Position numbers and translations under genes: made by a program. Positions 17,649 to 26,216 of a stretch of 64,000 bases of DNA are shown piece after piece; position 1 is the stretch's first letter; each line of letters begins with the position of its first letter. The notes under the pieces were generated by a model that saw nothing but the letters and a program-made list of their open reading frames with translations, was not told where the DNA came from and did no database searches. Origin of the DNA: an uncultured Desulfovibrio sp. (lineage in GTDB: Bacteria > Desulfobacterota > Desulfovibrionia > Desulfovibrionales > Desulfovibrionaceae); the NCBI RefSeq assembly GCF_944324505.1, contig NZ_CALUWO010000002.1:62001-126000 (forward strand). The letters are read 5' to 3'.

Positions 17649-18764
17649 ATGTTTGCCAACTGCTACAAGGGCCGCCGTGTTCTCATCACCGGCCACACCG
17701 GATTCAAGGGATCGTGGCTTGCTGCGTGGCTGCTCCAGCTGGGCGCCGAGGTGGCGGGCTTTGCCGACACGGTTCCCACCACGCCCTCGCATTTTGACGC
17801 CATCCGCCTTGACCAGCACATCACCGACCTGCGCGGCGACATCCGCGACCGGGATGCCGTGGTCCGCGCCATCACCACCTTCAAACCCGATGTTGTCTTT
17901 CATCTGGCAGCCCAGCCGCTGGTGCGCCTGTCCTATGACAAGCCGGCCCTGACCTTTGAAACCAATATGCTGGGCACGCTCAACGTGCTGGAAGCCCTGC
18001 GGCAGTGCCCGCAGGTCCAGGCCGCCGTCTTCATCACCTCGGACAAGTGCTACCGCAACGACGAATGGGTCTGGGGCTACCGCGAAACCGACCACCTGGG
18101 CGGGGCCGATCCCTATTCGGCGTCCAAGGGCTGCGCGGAAATTGTGGCCCATTCCTATTTCCAGAGCTTTTTCGGCAAGGACGGCCCGGCCTGCGCCACC
18201 ACCCGGGCCGGCAATGTCATCGGCGGCGGCGACTGGGCACTGGACCGCATTGTGCCGGACTGCGCCCGGGCCTGGGCCGAAGACCGCGCCGTGCAGATTC
18301 GCAGCCCCTGGGCCACTCGCCCGTGGCAGCTGGTGCTGGAACCGCTCTCCGGCTATCTGTGGCTGGGCGCGCACCTGCTGGGTGCCCGCAGCGGCCCCTT
18401 CAGCGTGCGCGGCGAAGCCTACAACTTCGGGCCTGCGGCGGATGTGAACAATACCGTGGCCGAAGTGGTGGCAGCCCTGGGCACGCACTGGCCGGGCTTC
18501 CGCAGCCAGTCGGACCCCGCCGCCCAGGCCAGCGTGAAGGAATGCACCCTGCTCAAGCTCTGCTGTGACAAGGCCCTGGCCCATCTGGGCTGGAAAGCCA
18601 CCCTCACCTTTGAGGAAACCATCCGCTTCACGGCCCAGTGGTATCACCGCTATTACCGCGGCGACGGCGGCAAGAACGGCGCTTCGCTGCTGGATTTCAG
18701 CCTGGGGCAGATAGCGGCCTACGTCAACGCGGCCGAACAGCGCAACCAGCTCTGGGTCTGCTAG
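17649..18764 (+). CDS. rfbG: CDP-glucose 4,6-dehydratase
   Basis: A 371-residue short-chain dehydrogenase/reductase converting CDP-glucose to CDP-4-keto-6-deoxyglucose. It has the NAD-binding GHTGFKGSWLA motif near residue 15, FHLAAQPLVRLSY, FITSDKCYRN, and the catalytic YSASK (Tyr-X-X-X-Lys). Length is normal for RfbG. The AAAGGA site lies just before the ATG and the gene follows rfbF by 87 bases. The later genes of the classic pathway (rfbH, prt) are not here. Confidence 0.95.
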   Translation: MFANCYKGRRVLITGHTGFKGSWLAAWLLQLGAEVAGFADTVPTTPSHFDAIRLDQHITDLRGDIRDRDAVVRAITTFKPDVVFHLAAQPLVRLSYDKPALTFETNMLGTLNVLEALRQCPQVQAAVFITSDKCYRNDEWVWGYRETDHLGGADPYSASKGCAEIVAHSYFQSFFGKDGPACATTRAGNVIGGGDWALDRIVPDCARAWAEDRAVQIRSPWATRPWQLVLEPLSGYLWLGAHLLGARSGPFSVRGEAYNFGPAADVNNTVAEVVAALGTHWPGFRSQSDPAAQASVKECTLLKLCCDKALAHLGWKATLTFEETIRFTAQWYHRYYRGDGGKNGASLLDFSLGQIAAYVNAAEQRNQLWVC

Positions 18765-18774
18765 GAGGTATACC

Positions 18775-19335
18775 ATGCTTCCCCGCTGTGTAACGGCCCA
18801 TACCGCGCCTGCCCTGCCGGTAGAGGCTCAGGGCACGGGCATTGACGGCGCCTGGCTACAGCCCCTGCGGCTCATTCCCACAGAGGGCGGCCCGGTGCTG
18901 CACATGCTGCGGCCCGACGCTCCTCTGCGTCCCGGCCAGCCCTGCCCGGCGCCGGCAGCCAGCGGCCCGCTGGAACTGGGAGAACTCTACTTCTCCGAAG
19001 TGCAGCCGGGGCACATCAAGGGCTGGAAACGCCACAGCCGCCAGACGCAGCTTTTTGCCGTGCCGTCCGGACGCATGCGCCTTGTGCTCTATGACGAAAG
19101 GCAGGCTTCGCCCACCCGGGGCGCGCTGGTGGCCCTGGAACTGGGCCGCCCCGATGCCTATGCCCTGCTGCGCGTGCCCGTGGGCGTCTGGTATGCCTTT
19201 GCCGCCATGGGCCATTCCCCGGCCCTGCTCTGCAATGGCGCCGACATTCCCCATGATCCCCAGGAGGGCGAAAGGCTGCCCCTGGGCGACCCGCGCATTC
19301 CCTATGCCTGGGAGGACTTCCCCGTTCAGGGCTGA
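18775..19335 (+). CDS. dTDP-4-dehydrorhamnose 3,5-epimerase-like cupin protein
   Basis: A 186-residue protein with the RmlC-type cupin core: GELYFSEVQPGHIKGWKRHS corresponds to the conserved segment carrying the catalytic His, followed by FAVPSGRMRLVLYD and VPVGVWYAFAAMG. AGGAGG lies 6 bases before the start, 10 bases after rfbG. By position it likely epimerises the CDP-4-keto-6-deoxyhexose made by RfbF/RfbG, or is a related isomerase. The Ala/Pro-rich N-terminal 60 residues are poorly conserved in look. Substrate is inferred from context only. Confidence 0.78.
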   Translation: MLPRCVTAHTAPALPVEAQGTGIDGAWLQPLRLIPTEGGPVLHMLRPDAPLRPGQPCPAPAASGPLELGELYFSEVQPGHIKGWKRHSRQTQLFAVPSGRMRLVLYDERQASPTRGALVALELGRPDAYALLRVPVGVWYAFAAMGHSPALLCNGADIPHDPQEGERLPLGDPRIPYAWEDFPVQG

Positions 19336-19365
19336 GACCCGGCCCCTCCCGCAGCCTGTTCCTGA

Positions 19366-19405
19366 AAAAACACGGCGCACGAAACCACATGGCTTCGTGC
19401 GCCGT
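19366..19405. terminator. terminator between the CDP-sugar operon and the EamA gene
   Basis: A 12-bp stem (19372-19383 with 19394-19405) with a 10-base loop. Six A residues on the left make a T-tract for leftward transcription; the right side is only GTT. It can serve both converging operons. Confidence 0.7.
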
Positions 19406-19545
19406 TGTTATACGCAGCAGGGACCGCGCATGCCGCCCTGCCCTGTGCGCCCTGTCTCGTGTCCCCGTCCTGTCCCGCGCGGCCACATGCGCGGCGGGAC
19501 CGCTCCGGGCCGCGGGGCAGAGGCGACCCTGACACTCCCTGGCAC

Positions 19546-20439
19546 TCAGTGCCGCCTCAGGGAAAAGCGGCTTTCGGAAATGCCCAGTCCCAGCAGAATG
19601 AGGAACATGCCCAGCGCTGCCAGCCAGGTAAAGGGCTCGTGCAGAATGAGCATGGAGGTAATCACCGCCACCACCGGCACCATGTAGATATAGACGCTGG
19701 TCTTCACGGCGCCCAGTATCTTGATGGAAAAATTCCAGGTGGCAAAGCACAGGGCCGACGCCCCCAGGCCAAGAAAGAGCAGATTGCCCAGCATGACAGG
19801 GTCGGCAAAGCGCTGCACATCAGTAAGGCGCACCTGCGCCAGCGGCAGCACGGGCAGCATGAACAGCAGCCCCCAGCAGAAAATGCGGCAGGTGGCCTGC
19901 ACCATATTGTAGCCGCACTGGCCGATCTTGCGGGTGAAGATGGAATAGAGCGCCCAGGTCAGCGCGGCCAGAAAGGCCAGAAAGTCCCCCAGCGGGTTGA
20001 GGCGCAGCACGGCGCCGCTGTTGATGCTGATGCAGATGACCCCGCCCAGGGCACAGACAAAACCCACAAAGAAACTGGAGCGCAGACTCTCCCCCAGCAG
20101 AAAACGCGCCAGCAGCGCCGTGAGAAAGGGCGCGGTGGAAACCAGCACGGCGGCATTGGCTGCCAGCGTATGGGTCAGGGCCACATTTTCGCAGAGAAAA
20201 TACAGGGTCACGCCGCACAAGCCGGCCAGCATGAACAGCCCCTCTTCCCGCCAGCTCCGCACGTGCAGGCGGTGCGGGCTGGCAATGGCCAGGGCCAGGG
20301 CGCCCAGGGAAAAGCGCAGAAAGAGAATCTCCACCGGGCTGAAGGCCTCCAGCAGCACCTTGGTGGAGACAAAGGTTGCCCCCCAGACAAGGATGGTCAT
20401 GCCCGCCACCAGATGGGCCACCAGATGCGTCCTGTTCAT
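19546..20439 (-). CDS. EamA/DMT-superfamily transporter
   Basis: A 297-residue inner-membrane protein with ten predicted hydrophobic helices in two EamA halves. Typical family phrases are ILVWGATFVSTKVLL in helix 1, RFSLGALALAIA in helix 2, and TWALYSIFTRKI and AVITSMLILHEPFTW in the second half. Such proteins export amino acids or metabolites; no substrate can be assigned. The start at 20439 has GGAGAT upstream. It follows ddl on the same strand but a strong terminator separates them. Confidence 0.88.
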   Translation of the reverse strand: MNRTHLVAHLVAGMTILVWGATFVSTKVLLEAFSPVEILFLRFSLGALALAIASPHRLHVRSWREEGLFMLAGLCGVTLYFLCENVALTHTLAANAAVLVSTAPFLTALLARFLLGESLRSSFFVGFVCALGGVICISINSGAVLRLNPLGDFLAFLAALTWALYSIFTRKIGQCGYNMVQATCRIFCWGLLFMLPVLPLAQVRLTDVQRFADPVMLGNLLFLGLGASALCFATWNFSIKILGAVKTSVYIYMVPVVAVITSMLILHEPFTWLAALGMFLILLGLGISESRFSLRRH

Positions 20440-20454
20440 AGGGCATATCTCCCG

Positions 20455-20488
20455 AAAAAAAAGGCCCGCAGTTTTTCCCTGCGGGCCT
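20455..20488 (-). terminator. ddl terminator
   Basis: AGGCCCGCAG (20462-20471) pairs with CTGCGGGCCT (20479-20488); the eight-base A-run on the left is the T-tract for leftward transcription, ending the ddl operon. Confidence 0.9.
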
Positions 20489-20506
20489 CTGCTCACAGAA
20501 AGAAGT

Positions 20507-21418
20507 CTACCGGCCGTAGCGCTGCATGCCCAGGTCAATGAGACGTTCCAGCAGGTCGGCAAAGGACATGCCCAGAACAGCGGCTTCCTTGGGCACCAGA
20601 CTGTTGGGTGTCATGCCCGGCAGAGTATTGACCTCCAGCAGGTTCAGGCTGCCGTCATCCCCCAGAATGAAGTCCGCACGGCTGTAGCCCTCCAGCCCCA
20701 GGGCACGATGCGCGGCCAGGGCCAGGCGCTGCACCTCCGCGCTTGTTGCCGCATCAAGGGGCGCGGGGCAGAGTTCACGGGCGCCGCCATTGGCATACTT
20801 GCTGGTATAGTCAAAAAAGTCGCCGGCCTCGGGCAGGATGAGGATGGGCGCCAGGGCCTCCTGCCCCAGGACCCCGCAGGTCACGTCGCGCCCGGCCAGA
20901 CGCGGCTCCACAATGGCACAGTCCCCCGTGGCCAGAATGTCTTCCAGCACGGCATCCAGCTCTGCCCGGCTGGCAGCCCGGCCCAGGCGCAGGGAGGAAC
21001 CGCCCGTATTGCTCTTGACAAAGACCGGCCAGCCAAAGGGCGGTTCCCATGCGGGATCGGGCCGGCGCACCAGCAGGCACCAGTCCGCCGTGGGCAGCCC
21101 CGCCTGACGGAATACCTGCTTGGCGGCCGCCTTGTTCAGGGCCAGAAAGGAGCCGGCCGGGCCGGACCCCTGATAGGGACAGCCCACACGCTCCAGCAGG
21201 GCCTGCACCAGGCCGTCCTCGCCGGGAGCGCCATGCAGATTGATAAAGGCAAAATCATGCCCCACGGCCGTGGCCAGCAAACGGTCAAAGCCTTCCAGCA
21301 GATCAAAGAAGGTGACGCTGTGTCCGCGCTCCGTCAGGGCCTTCTGGATGCCGCGCGCACCAAGAAGCGAAATATCACGCTCCGAAGACCAGCCGCCCGC
21401 AATCAAAAGTATCTTCAT
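20507..21418 (-). CDS. ddl: D-alanine--D-alanine ligase
   Basis: A 303-residue ATP-grasp enzyme that makes D-Ala-D-Ala for peptidoglycan. Motifs: IAGGWSSERDISLLG at the N-terminus (the GG-S-E-R substrate loop), NLHGAPGEDG, GSGPAGSFLALNK, PVFVKSNTGGSS, YSRADFILG and LLEVNTLPGMT. The start at 21418 gives the normal N-terminus; it lies 44 bases inside the end of the upstream HD-domain gene, so translation is coupled. It differs a little from E. coli Ddl in the first glycine loop but all key segments are present. Confidence 0.93.
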   Translation of the reverse strand: MKILLIAGGWSSERDISLLGARGIQKALTERGHSVTFFDLLEGFDRLLATAVGHDFAFINLHGAPGEDGLVQALLERVGCPYQGSGPAGSFLALNKAAAKQVFRQAGLPTADWCLLVRRPDPAWEPPFGWPVFVKSNTGGSSLRLGRAASRAELDAVLEDILATGDCAIVEPRLAGRDVTCGVLGQEALAPILILPEAGDFFDYTSKYANGGARELCPAPLDAATSAEVQRLALAAHRALGLEGYSRADFILGDDGSLNLLEVNTLPGMTPNSLVPKEAAVLGMSFADLLERLIDLGMQRYGR

Positions 21419-22046
21419 GTAAGGAACACCCCAGATGCGCCTCAAGGGCGCGTTCGATGGTTTTGCCCTGCTCGTAGGATGAGCGCACTCCCGTGCGGGC
21501 AGCTTCTGTCCGCCCGTAGCGATCCAGCAGGTCGGAAAAGCGCTCGTCCAGCGTCACGCACTGGTCATGCTTGGTGCGCTTGTCGGCATAGATGATGAAA
21601 AACGGCAGGCTGCACATGCGCCGGGCATCATTCACCGGCACGGCCCACGGCCAGTGCACATGCAGCATCACTCCCTGCGCCACGGCATAGTTGCGTGTTT
21701 CGGCCACCACCCAGCTGGCGCCAAGGTGGGCATGGCCCGCCCCGTGGCGGATGCTGTAGGTCTTGGCAATGTCATGCAGCAGGGCGCTGGCCCGTACCGT
21801 GGGCACATCCACGTCAAAGCCGGCCAGGCGCGCACGCCGGGCCAGCTCTGTGGCAATGTGGGCCACCACCTGCGAATGGCGGCGGATATTGGGAAGCATG
21901 TCGTATTTGTCCCACAGGGCATGACATGCGGCGTCATCCGGTGCGGGACGCACAGGCTGGGAGGGAATCAGCGTCGGTTCCGGCAGAGCGGAAAAGGCGT
22001 GCCGGAAAAGGGGCCCGTCCGTTCCGGGCGGCATAAGAATGGACAT
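21375..22046 (-). CDS. HD-domain phosphohydrolase
   Basis: A protein of about 223 residues with an HD metal-binding core: His in NIRRHSQVVAHIA, the ALLHDIAKT His-Asp pair, and a following HGAGHAHLGA segment. Such small HD proteins hydrolyse nucleotides or phosphoesters. The C-terminal part (RMCSLPFFIIYADKRTKHDQCVTLDERFSDLL) fits the YqeK-like/HDIG group. The start is uncertain: 22046 gives MSILMPPG, with another ATG at 22034, and neither has a clear ribosome site. It overlaps ddl by 44 bases. Confidence 0.8.
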   Translation of the reverse strand: MSILMPPGTDGPLFRHAFSALPEPTLIPSQPVRPAPDDAACHALWDKYDMLPNIRRHSQVVAHIATELARRARLAGFDVDVPTVRASALLHDIAKTYSIRHGAGHAHLGASWVVAETRNYAVAQGVMLHVHWPWAVPVNDARRMCSLPFFIIYADKRTKHDQCVTLDERFSDLLDRYGRTEAARTGVRSSYEQGKTIERALEAHLGCSLHEDTFDCGRLVFGA

Positions 22047-22185
22047 GGCGGCAGTATGCCACCGGGCACGGTCCTTGGCAAGAACGGAACCGGGCACACG
22101 GGGGGATGCGCCCTGCCCTGCGCGGCCGCCCCGGCCGCTGCCCTGGCCGCTGGCCCGGCCGTTATCCCGGCAGGGAAGCAGCGGG

Positions 22186-23319
22186 CTACAGCTGCGCCTG
22201 CACCAGATCGCTCAGGGCCAGAATGGTATTGGCATAGGTGGTGGAATGATTGTAGCGCATGAGCAGGGCATGCTGCCTGTCGCGGCTCAGGCCGGCCCGC
22301 CAGCCATGCTTGTGCAGATAGGATGACAGACTGGCCACGGCATCGGGAATGGTGAACAGATCCACCCGCCCGTCCCCGTCGCCGTCCGCCCCGTAGGTGG
22401 CAATATTGGACGGCATGAACTGGCACAGCCCCACGGCCCCGTAGATGGAGCCGGGCAGATGCTCGGCCGGAACCCTGTCCCGCAGCATGTGTTCCACCAG
22501 GGCGCGCGTCTCCCGGTAGGCCCAGTCGGCCCGCCGGGGCATGGTGGCGGCAAACCAGTCCAGGTGCTGCTGGTAGCCCTCCAGCTGCGGCAGCCAGCTG
22601 CTGATGGATTGCGGAGTGCGGCTGACGGCCATGCTGGCCAGGGTGTAGAAGGCATTTTCCTCCACATCGCCCAGAACCCGGCCCAGGCGTGTTTCCACAA
22701 ACAGCAGAGCCACGGCCACGCTGGGCGGAACGCCGTAGCGCTGCTCCGCCGCGGTGAAGGCCGCCGCATGCTCACGCACAAAGGCCGCACAGCTGCGGGC
22801 ATTGGCCTCGGTGACCACGCCCTTGTAGTACTGCGGCGGCGTCCCGGCCGGACGCGGCGGCGCGGGGAAAAAGCGCTTCCGGTACAGTTCCTTGATCTTG
22901 CGGCCCATGGGCGACTGGGTGGGCACGGCAGGCAGCTCGGCAAACAGGGCCGTTACCTCCGGCCCGGCAAGCCCGTCGGCCGCCAGACGCCGCAACAGGG
23001 GCTGCCACACGGCGGCCGGCTGCGGCGACGCTGTCGCAGGGGCCGGGGAAGCCGCAGGGCGCGATACTGACGCGGCAGCAGGCATGATGACGGTGCCGGA
23101 AACGGGGGTGGCCCCCGAAGGGGCCACCTGATGCAGGGAAAGTTTCTTTTCCTCCAGACCCGAATCCCGGTCCTGATCCGTTTCCGGGGCTTCGAGAACG
23201 GGCGTGCCGATGGGCACCACATCATCGTCGACGGACTTGCTGCTTCCGCAGGCTGCAAGCACCAGGCAGCCCAGCATCAGCAGTACCGGCAGCACATGCC
23301 TGACCAGTGGTCTCATCAC
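22186..23319 (-). CDS. mltB: membrane-bound lytic murein transglycosylase B-like lipoprotein
   Basis: A 377-residue lipoprotein (lipobox LAAC, Cys24) that would cleave peptidoglycan to 1,6-anhydro products. A Pro/Ala-rich linker (35-110) precedes the MltB catalytic domain, with catalytic Glu209 in LLFVETRLG, then FYTLASMAVS, GAVGLCQFMPSNIATYG and the calcium-site-like DGDGDGRVDLF. The ATG at 23319 overlaps the stop of the S24-type regulator gene (ATGA), so the two are coupled and belong to the hflK-hflC transcription unit. Confidence 0.92.
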   Translation of the reverse strand: MMRPLVRHVLPVLLMLGCLVLAACGSSKSVDDDVVPIGTPVLEAPETDQDRDSGLEEKKLSLHQVAPSGATPVSGTVIMPAAASVSRPAASPAPATASPQPAAVWQPLLRRLAADGLAGPEVTALFAELPAVPTQSPMGRKIKELYRKRFFPAPPRPAGTPPQYYKGVVTEANARSCAAFVREHAAAFTAAEQRYGVPPSVAVALLFVETRLGRVLGDVEENAFYTLASMAVSRTPQSISSWLPQLEGYQQHLDWFAATMPRRADWAYRETRALVEHMLRDRVPAEHLPGSIYGAVGLCQFMPSNIATYGADGDGDGRVDLFTIPDAVASLSSYLHKHGWRAGLSRDRQHALLMRYNHSTTYANTILALSDLVQAQL

Positions 23320-24005
23320 AACTCCTGCATGGTCCAGATCACGCGCCCCAGCAGGCGTTTGCCAAGCTGCGAGGGCGTAAGCCGGGTTTCGGGGTAATGG
23401 TCGGCATCGGAGCGCAGCACATAGCTCTCCTGATCACCGTCCAGAAAAACGCGGCGCACGATAACGCCCTCATGGGGAGCAAACAGGGCATACACGCGCC
23501 CGGACACCACATTCACATCACCGGTGGCCACCCCGAAATGCGCTCCATCCCGGAGCTGGGGGGCCATATTGTCCCCCTGCATGCAGAATACCTGCAAATC
23601 CTCGCGGTGCAGGGAGCCGGGCACCGCCAGGCGACCCCGGGCTTCCAGCTCGGGCCGCGGCCTGCCGTCACTGTAGGTGCAGGCCATGCCGTAGACCGGG
23701 CAGATGATGCTGCGCGACTGAGGGTCGCCGTAATAGGCCGGATTTTCCGCCAGACCGGGCGTCTCGCTGGGCACATAGCCTTTGTCGGTACGCAGATACA
23801 TGGGACCGATACCCTGCTTGAGCCAGTCGGGGTTGAGGCCCTGGCGTTCAAAGAGTTTCATGTACCAGTCACCGGGCACGGTATCCCGGCGCTTGGCATC
23901 GGAAATGCTGGACTGGCGAATGTCCAGAACCGTGGCCAGTTCCATCTGCGTCCGGCAGTTGGTGGCCATCTTGATACGTTCATATATTTCAGCAAAGGCA
24001 GGCAT
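23316..24005 (-). CDS. CI/LexA-like regulator with degenerate S24 peptidase domain
   Basis: A 229-residue protein. Residues 1-65 form a helix-turn-helix of the bacteriophage CI repressor type (RTQMELATVLDIRQSSISDAKRR). Residues 100-229 match the S24/LexA C-terminal domain. The catalytic residues are replaced: the usual G-D-S-M is GDNM (Asn146 instead of Ser), and the usual V-K-R is VRR (Arg184 instead of Lys). RecA-stimulated self-cleavage is therefore unlikely. GGAGGG precedes the start. It lies 27 bases after hflC and overlaps mltB, all on one strand, so it probably controls envelope genes rather than a prophage. Confidence 0.85.
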   Translation of the reverse strand: MPAFAEIYERIKMATNCRTQMELATVLDIRQSSISDAKRRDTVPGDWYMKLFERQGLNPDWLKQGIGPMYLRTDKGYVPSETPGLAENPAYYGDPQSRSIICPVYGMACTYSDGRPRPELEARGRLAVPGSLHREDLQVFCMQGDNMAPQLRDGAHFGVATGDVNVVSGRVYALFAPHEGVIVRRVFLDGDQESYVLRSDADHYPETRLTPSQLGKRLLGRVIWTMQEL

Positions 24006-24032
24006 TATACCCTCCATTGACACCGCGGCGCA

Positions 24033-24884
24033 TCAGCGCTGCATATTGAGCATGGGCACCTCGTTGCTCAGCACCATGGTACTGTTTTCCTTCAATCCCT
24101 TGCGCAGCGTTTCAAGCCAGCGCTGGAAGGAGTAGAACTCGGGTGCCTTGCTGTAGGCACTGGCAAAGATGGATGCGGCGCGCGCATCCCCCTCGCCGCG
24201 CACCACCTGGGCATCGCGGGCGGCTTCGGCCAGAATGATGGCCTTCTGCCGGTCGGCATCGGACCGGATGCGCGTGGACTCTTCCTCGCCCTCGGAGCGG
24301 TACTGCTTGGCCTGGCGTTCGCGCTCGGCCCGCATGCGGTCAAAGATGGCCCGCTGGTTGTCCGCCGGCAGGTCGGCCCGCTTGATGCGTACATCCAGGA
24401 CCTCCACGCCATAGGGCTTCATGAGTTCGGACGCCTTCTGCGTTACCCGTTCCATGATGGTGGCCCTGTCCGACGAGACCACCTGCGTGAGGGTATAGGC
24501 CCCCACCAGCGCCCGCAGCTGGGAATAGACCACATCGTCCAGACGGGCCTGTGCCCCCTGAATGGTGCGCATGGTACGGTAGAACTGCAGGGGATCACTG
24601 ATGCGCCAGCGCGCAAAGTTGTCCAGCACGATGGTTTTCTTGTCCACGGTATAGGCCTCGCGCGAGGAAGCATTGTAGTCCAGAACGCGGGCGTCGAACA
24701 GGAGCACCTTCTGGATGAAGGGCAGCTTGAAGTGCAGCCCCGGTCCATAGACTTCCTGCAGGGGATCGCCCAGCTGCAACACAATGGCCTTTTCCGTCTG
24801 ATTCACGGTAAAGCAGCACTGCATCACCAGCACGGCGCCCACCAGCAGGATGACGGCATAGGTAAGAGGATTTTTCAGCATCAC
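24033..24884 (-). CDS. hflC: FtsH protease modulator HflC
   Basis: A 283-residue SPFH/band-7 protein with one N-terminal membrane segment (residues 8-26) and a periplasmic band-7 domain. Together with HflK it encloses FtsH and tunes membrane protein degradation. Typical text includes NQTEKAIVLQLGDP, GLHFKLPFIQKVLLFDAR, and the C-terminal YSFQRWLETLRKGL. The ATG overlaps the hflK stop (ATGA). Confidence 0.95.
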   Translation of the reverse strand: MMLKNPLTYAVILLVGAVLVMQCCFTVNQTEKAIVLQLGDPLQEVYGPGLHFKLPFIQKVLLFDARVLDYNASSREAYTVDKKTIVLDNFARWRISDPLQFYRTMRTIQGAQARLDDVVYSQLRALVGAYTLTQVVSSDRATIMERVTQKASELMKPYGVEVLDVRIKRADLPADNQRAIFDRMRAERERQAKQYRSEGEEESTRIRSDADRQKAIILAEAARDAQVVRGEGDARAASIFASAYSKAPEFYSFQRWLETLRKGLKENSTMVLSNEVPMLNMQR

Positions 24885-26041
24885 TTCTTCTCCGTCCCGC
24901 CTGTAGCCGGCTGCGCGCCCTTGAGGCCCGGCAGCGGCAGGTAGGGCAGAACCTTTTCGGGGATTTTTCCGTCCAGCACCACCTTGTCACCGGCATTCTT
25001 GAGAATGTCTTCCACCGCCTCATAGTAGAGACGCTGGCCGGTCACCCTGGGCGCCTTGGCGTATTCCTCGCTCACGGCCGCAAAGCGAGCAGCCGCCCCT
25101 TCGGCATTCTGCACGCGCATGGCGCGGTAGGCCTCGGCCTCGTTGCGCAGGGCCGCCGCCTCACCCCGGGCACGGGGCAGCAGTTCGTTGCGGTAGGCTT
25201 CGGCCTCGTTGATGATGCGGCTCTTGTCTTCGCGGGCGCTGGCCACATCCTTGAAGGCATCCCGCACCTCATCCGGCGGATGCACGTCCTGCAACTGCAC
25301 GGCAATGACATCAATGCCCGCGCCATAGCGGTCAAGAATGGTTTGCAGCAGCTGGGTGGCCTCGGCCTGTATCTGGAGCTTGCCGTCGGTGATGGCCGCA
25401 TCGATAAGGCTGTTGCCGATGACTTCGCGCATGGCGGCCTCGGCGGCATTGCGGACCATGGCGTCCGGCTCGTACACATTAAAGAGATAGGCCACCGGGT
25501 CAGCAATACGGTACTGCACGCTGAACTGCACATTGACGATATTTTCGTCCCCGGTGAGCATGGAGGCTTCCGCAGGAATGCCGCGCACCTGGCCCTGCTG
25601 GAAGGTCCGGCTTTCTCCGGCGGAGCGATAGCCCACCTCGCTGCGCATGATGCGGGCCACCTGCGGCTTGTAGACGGTTTCAATGGGCGACGGCAGCGCA
25701 TAATGCGGGCCGGGCCCCACAGTGCGGTTGTACTTGCCGAAGCGCAGCACCACCCCTTCCTCGCCGGGGTTCACAATATAGATACCGGACAGGAGCCAGA
25801 GCAGCACCAGCAGGGCCGCGCCCCCTCCCAGCATCAGCCCGTTGGGCAGACGCATACGGGGCATGCTGAAATGCGGGCCGGAGGAACCGCCCCGCGGTCC
25901 CGGAGAGGGGCGCCGCGTGCGCGCATCCTCGTCGCTGCGGTCATGGTCGAACGTATCGCGATCGTCACGTTCCGGCCGCACGGGGCGTTGCCGCTGCTGA
26001 CGGTCGCGCTTTTCCTGAAGTTTATCCCAGTCCCAATTCAT
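24881..26041 (-). CDS. hflK: FtsH protease modulator HflK
   Basis: A 386-residue SPFH protein, partner of HflC. The start at 26041 gives MNWDWDKLQEK, the typical HflK beginning, followed by an acidic/Arg-rich linker, a Gly-rich stretch, a membrane segment (near 60-80), and the band-7 domain (NPGEEGVVLRFGKYNRTVGPGPHYALP). The C-terminal coiled coil contains EDILKNAGDKVVLD. It is first in the hflK-hflC-regulator-mltB operon; a TGGATATG sequence before the start is a modest ribosome site. Confidence 0.95.
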   Translation of the reverse strand: MNWDWDKLQEKRDRQQRQRPVRPERDDRDTFDHDRSDEDARTRRPSPGPRGGSSGPHFSMPRMRLPNGLMLGGGAALLVLLWLLSGIYIVNPGEEGVVLRFGKYNRTVGPGPHYALPSPIETVYKPQVARIMRSEVGYRSAGESRTFQQGQVRGIPAEASMLTGDENIVNVQFSVQYRIADPVAYLFNVYEPDAMVRNAAEAAMREVIGNSLIDAAITDGKLQIQAEATQLLQTILDRYGAGIDVIAVQLQDVHPPDEVRDAFKDVASAREDKSRIINEAEAYRNELLPRARGEAAALRNEAEAYRAMRVQNAEGAAARFAAVSEEYAKAPRVTGQRLYYEAVEDILKNAGDKVVLDGKIPEKVLPYLPLPGLKGAQPATGGTEKK

Positions 26042-26216
26042 GTCATATCCACTGGTGAAAGGTTCTGTCCCTATGGGACATGGCACAATATTTTCCCTAA
26101 AATAGCCACTCCTGCCATGCGGTCAAGAGGCGGGCGGCCGTTGCACGCCTGCCCCGCCTGTGAAAACGGCATGCAGCGGCAGTGCGCGTTTTCGCATCAT
26201 GCAGCAGCGCGTCCGG

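Noticed and set aside
23316..24005. Prophage remnant around the CI-like regulator
   Set aside because: All neighbours are core envelope genes in overlapping order; no integrase, att repeats or phage genes are seen.
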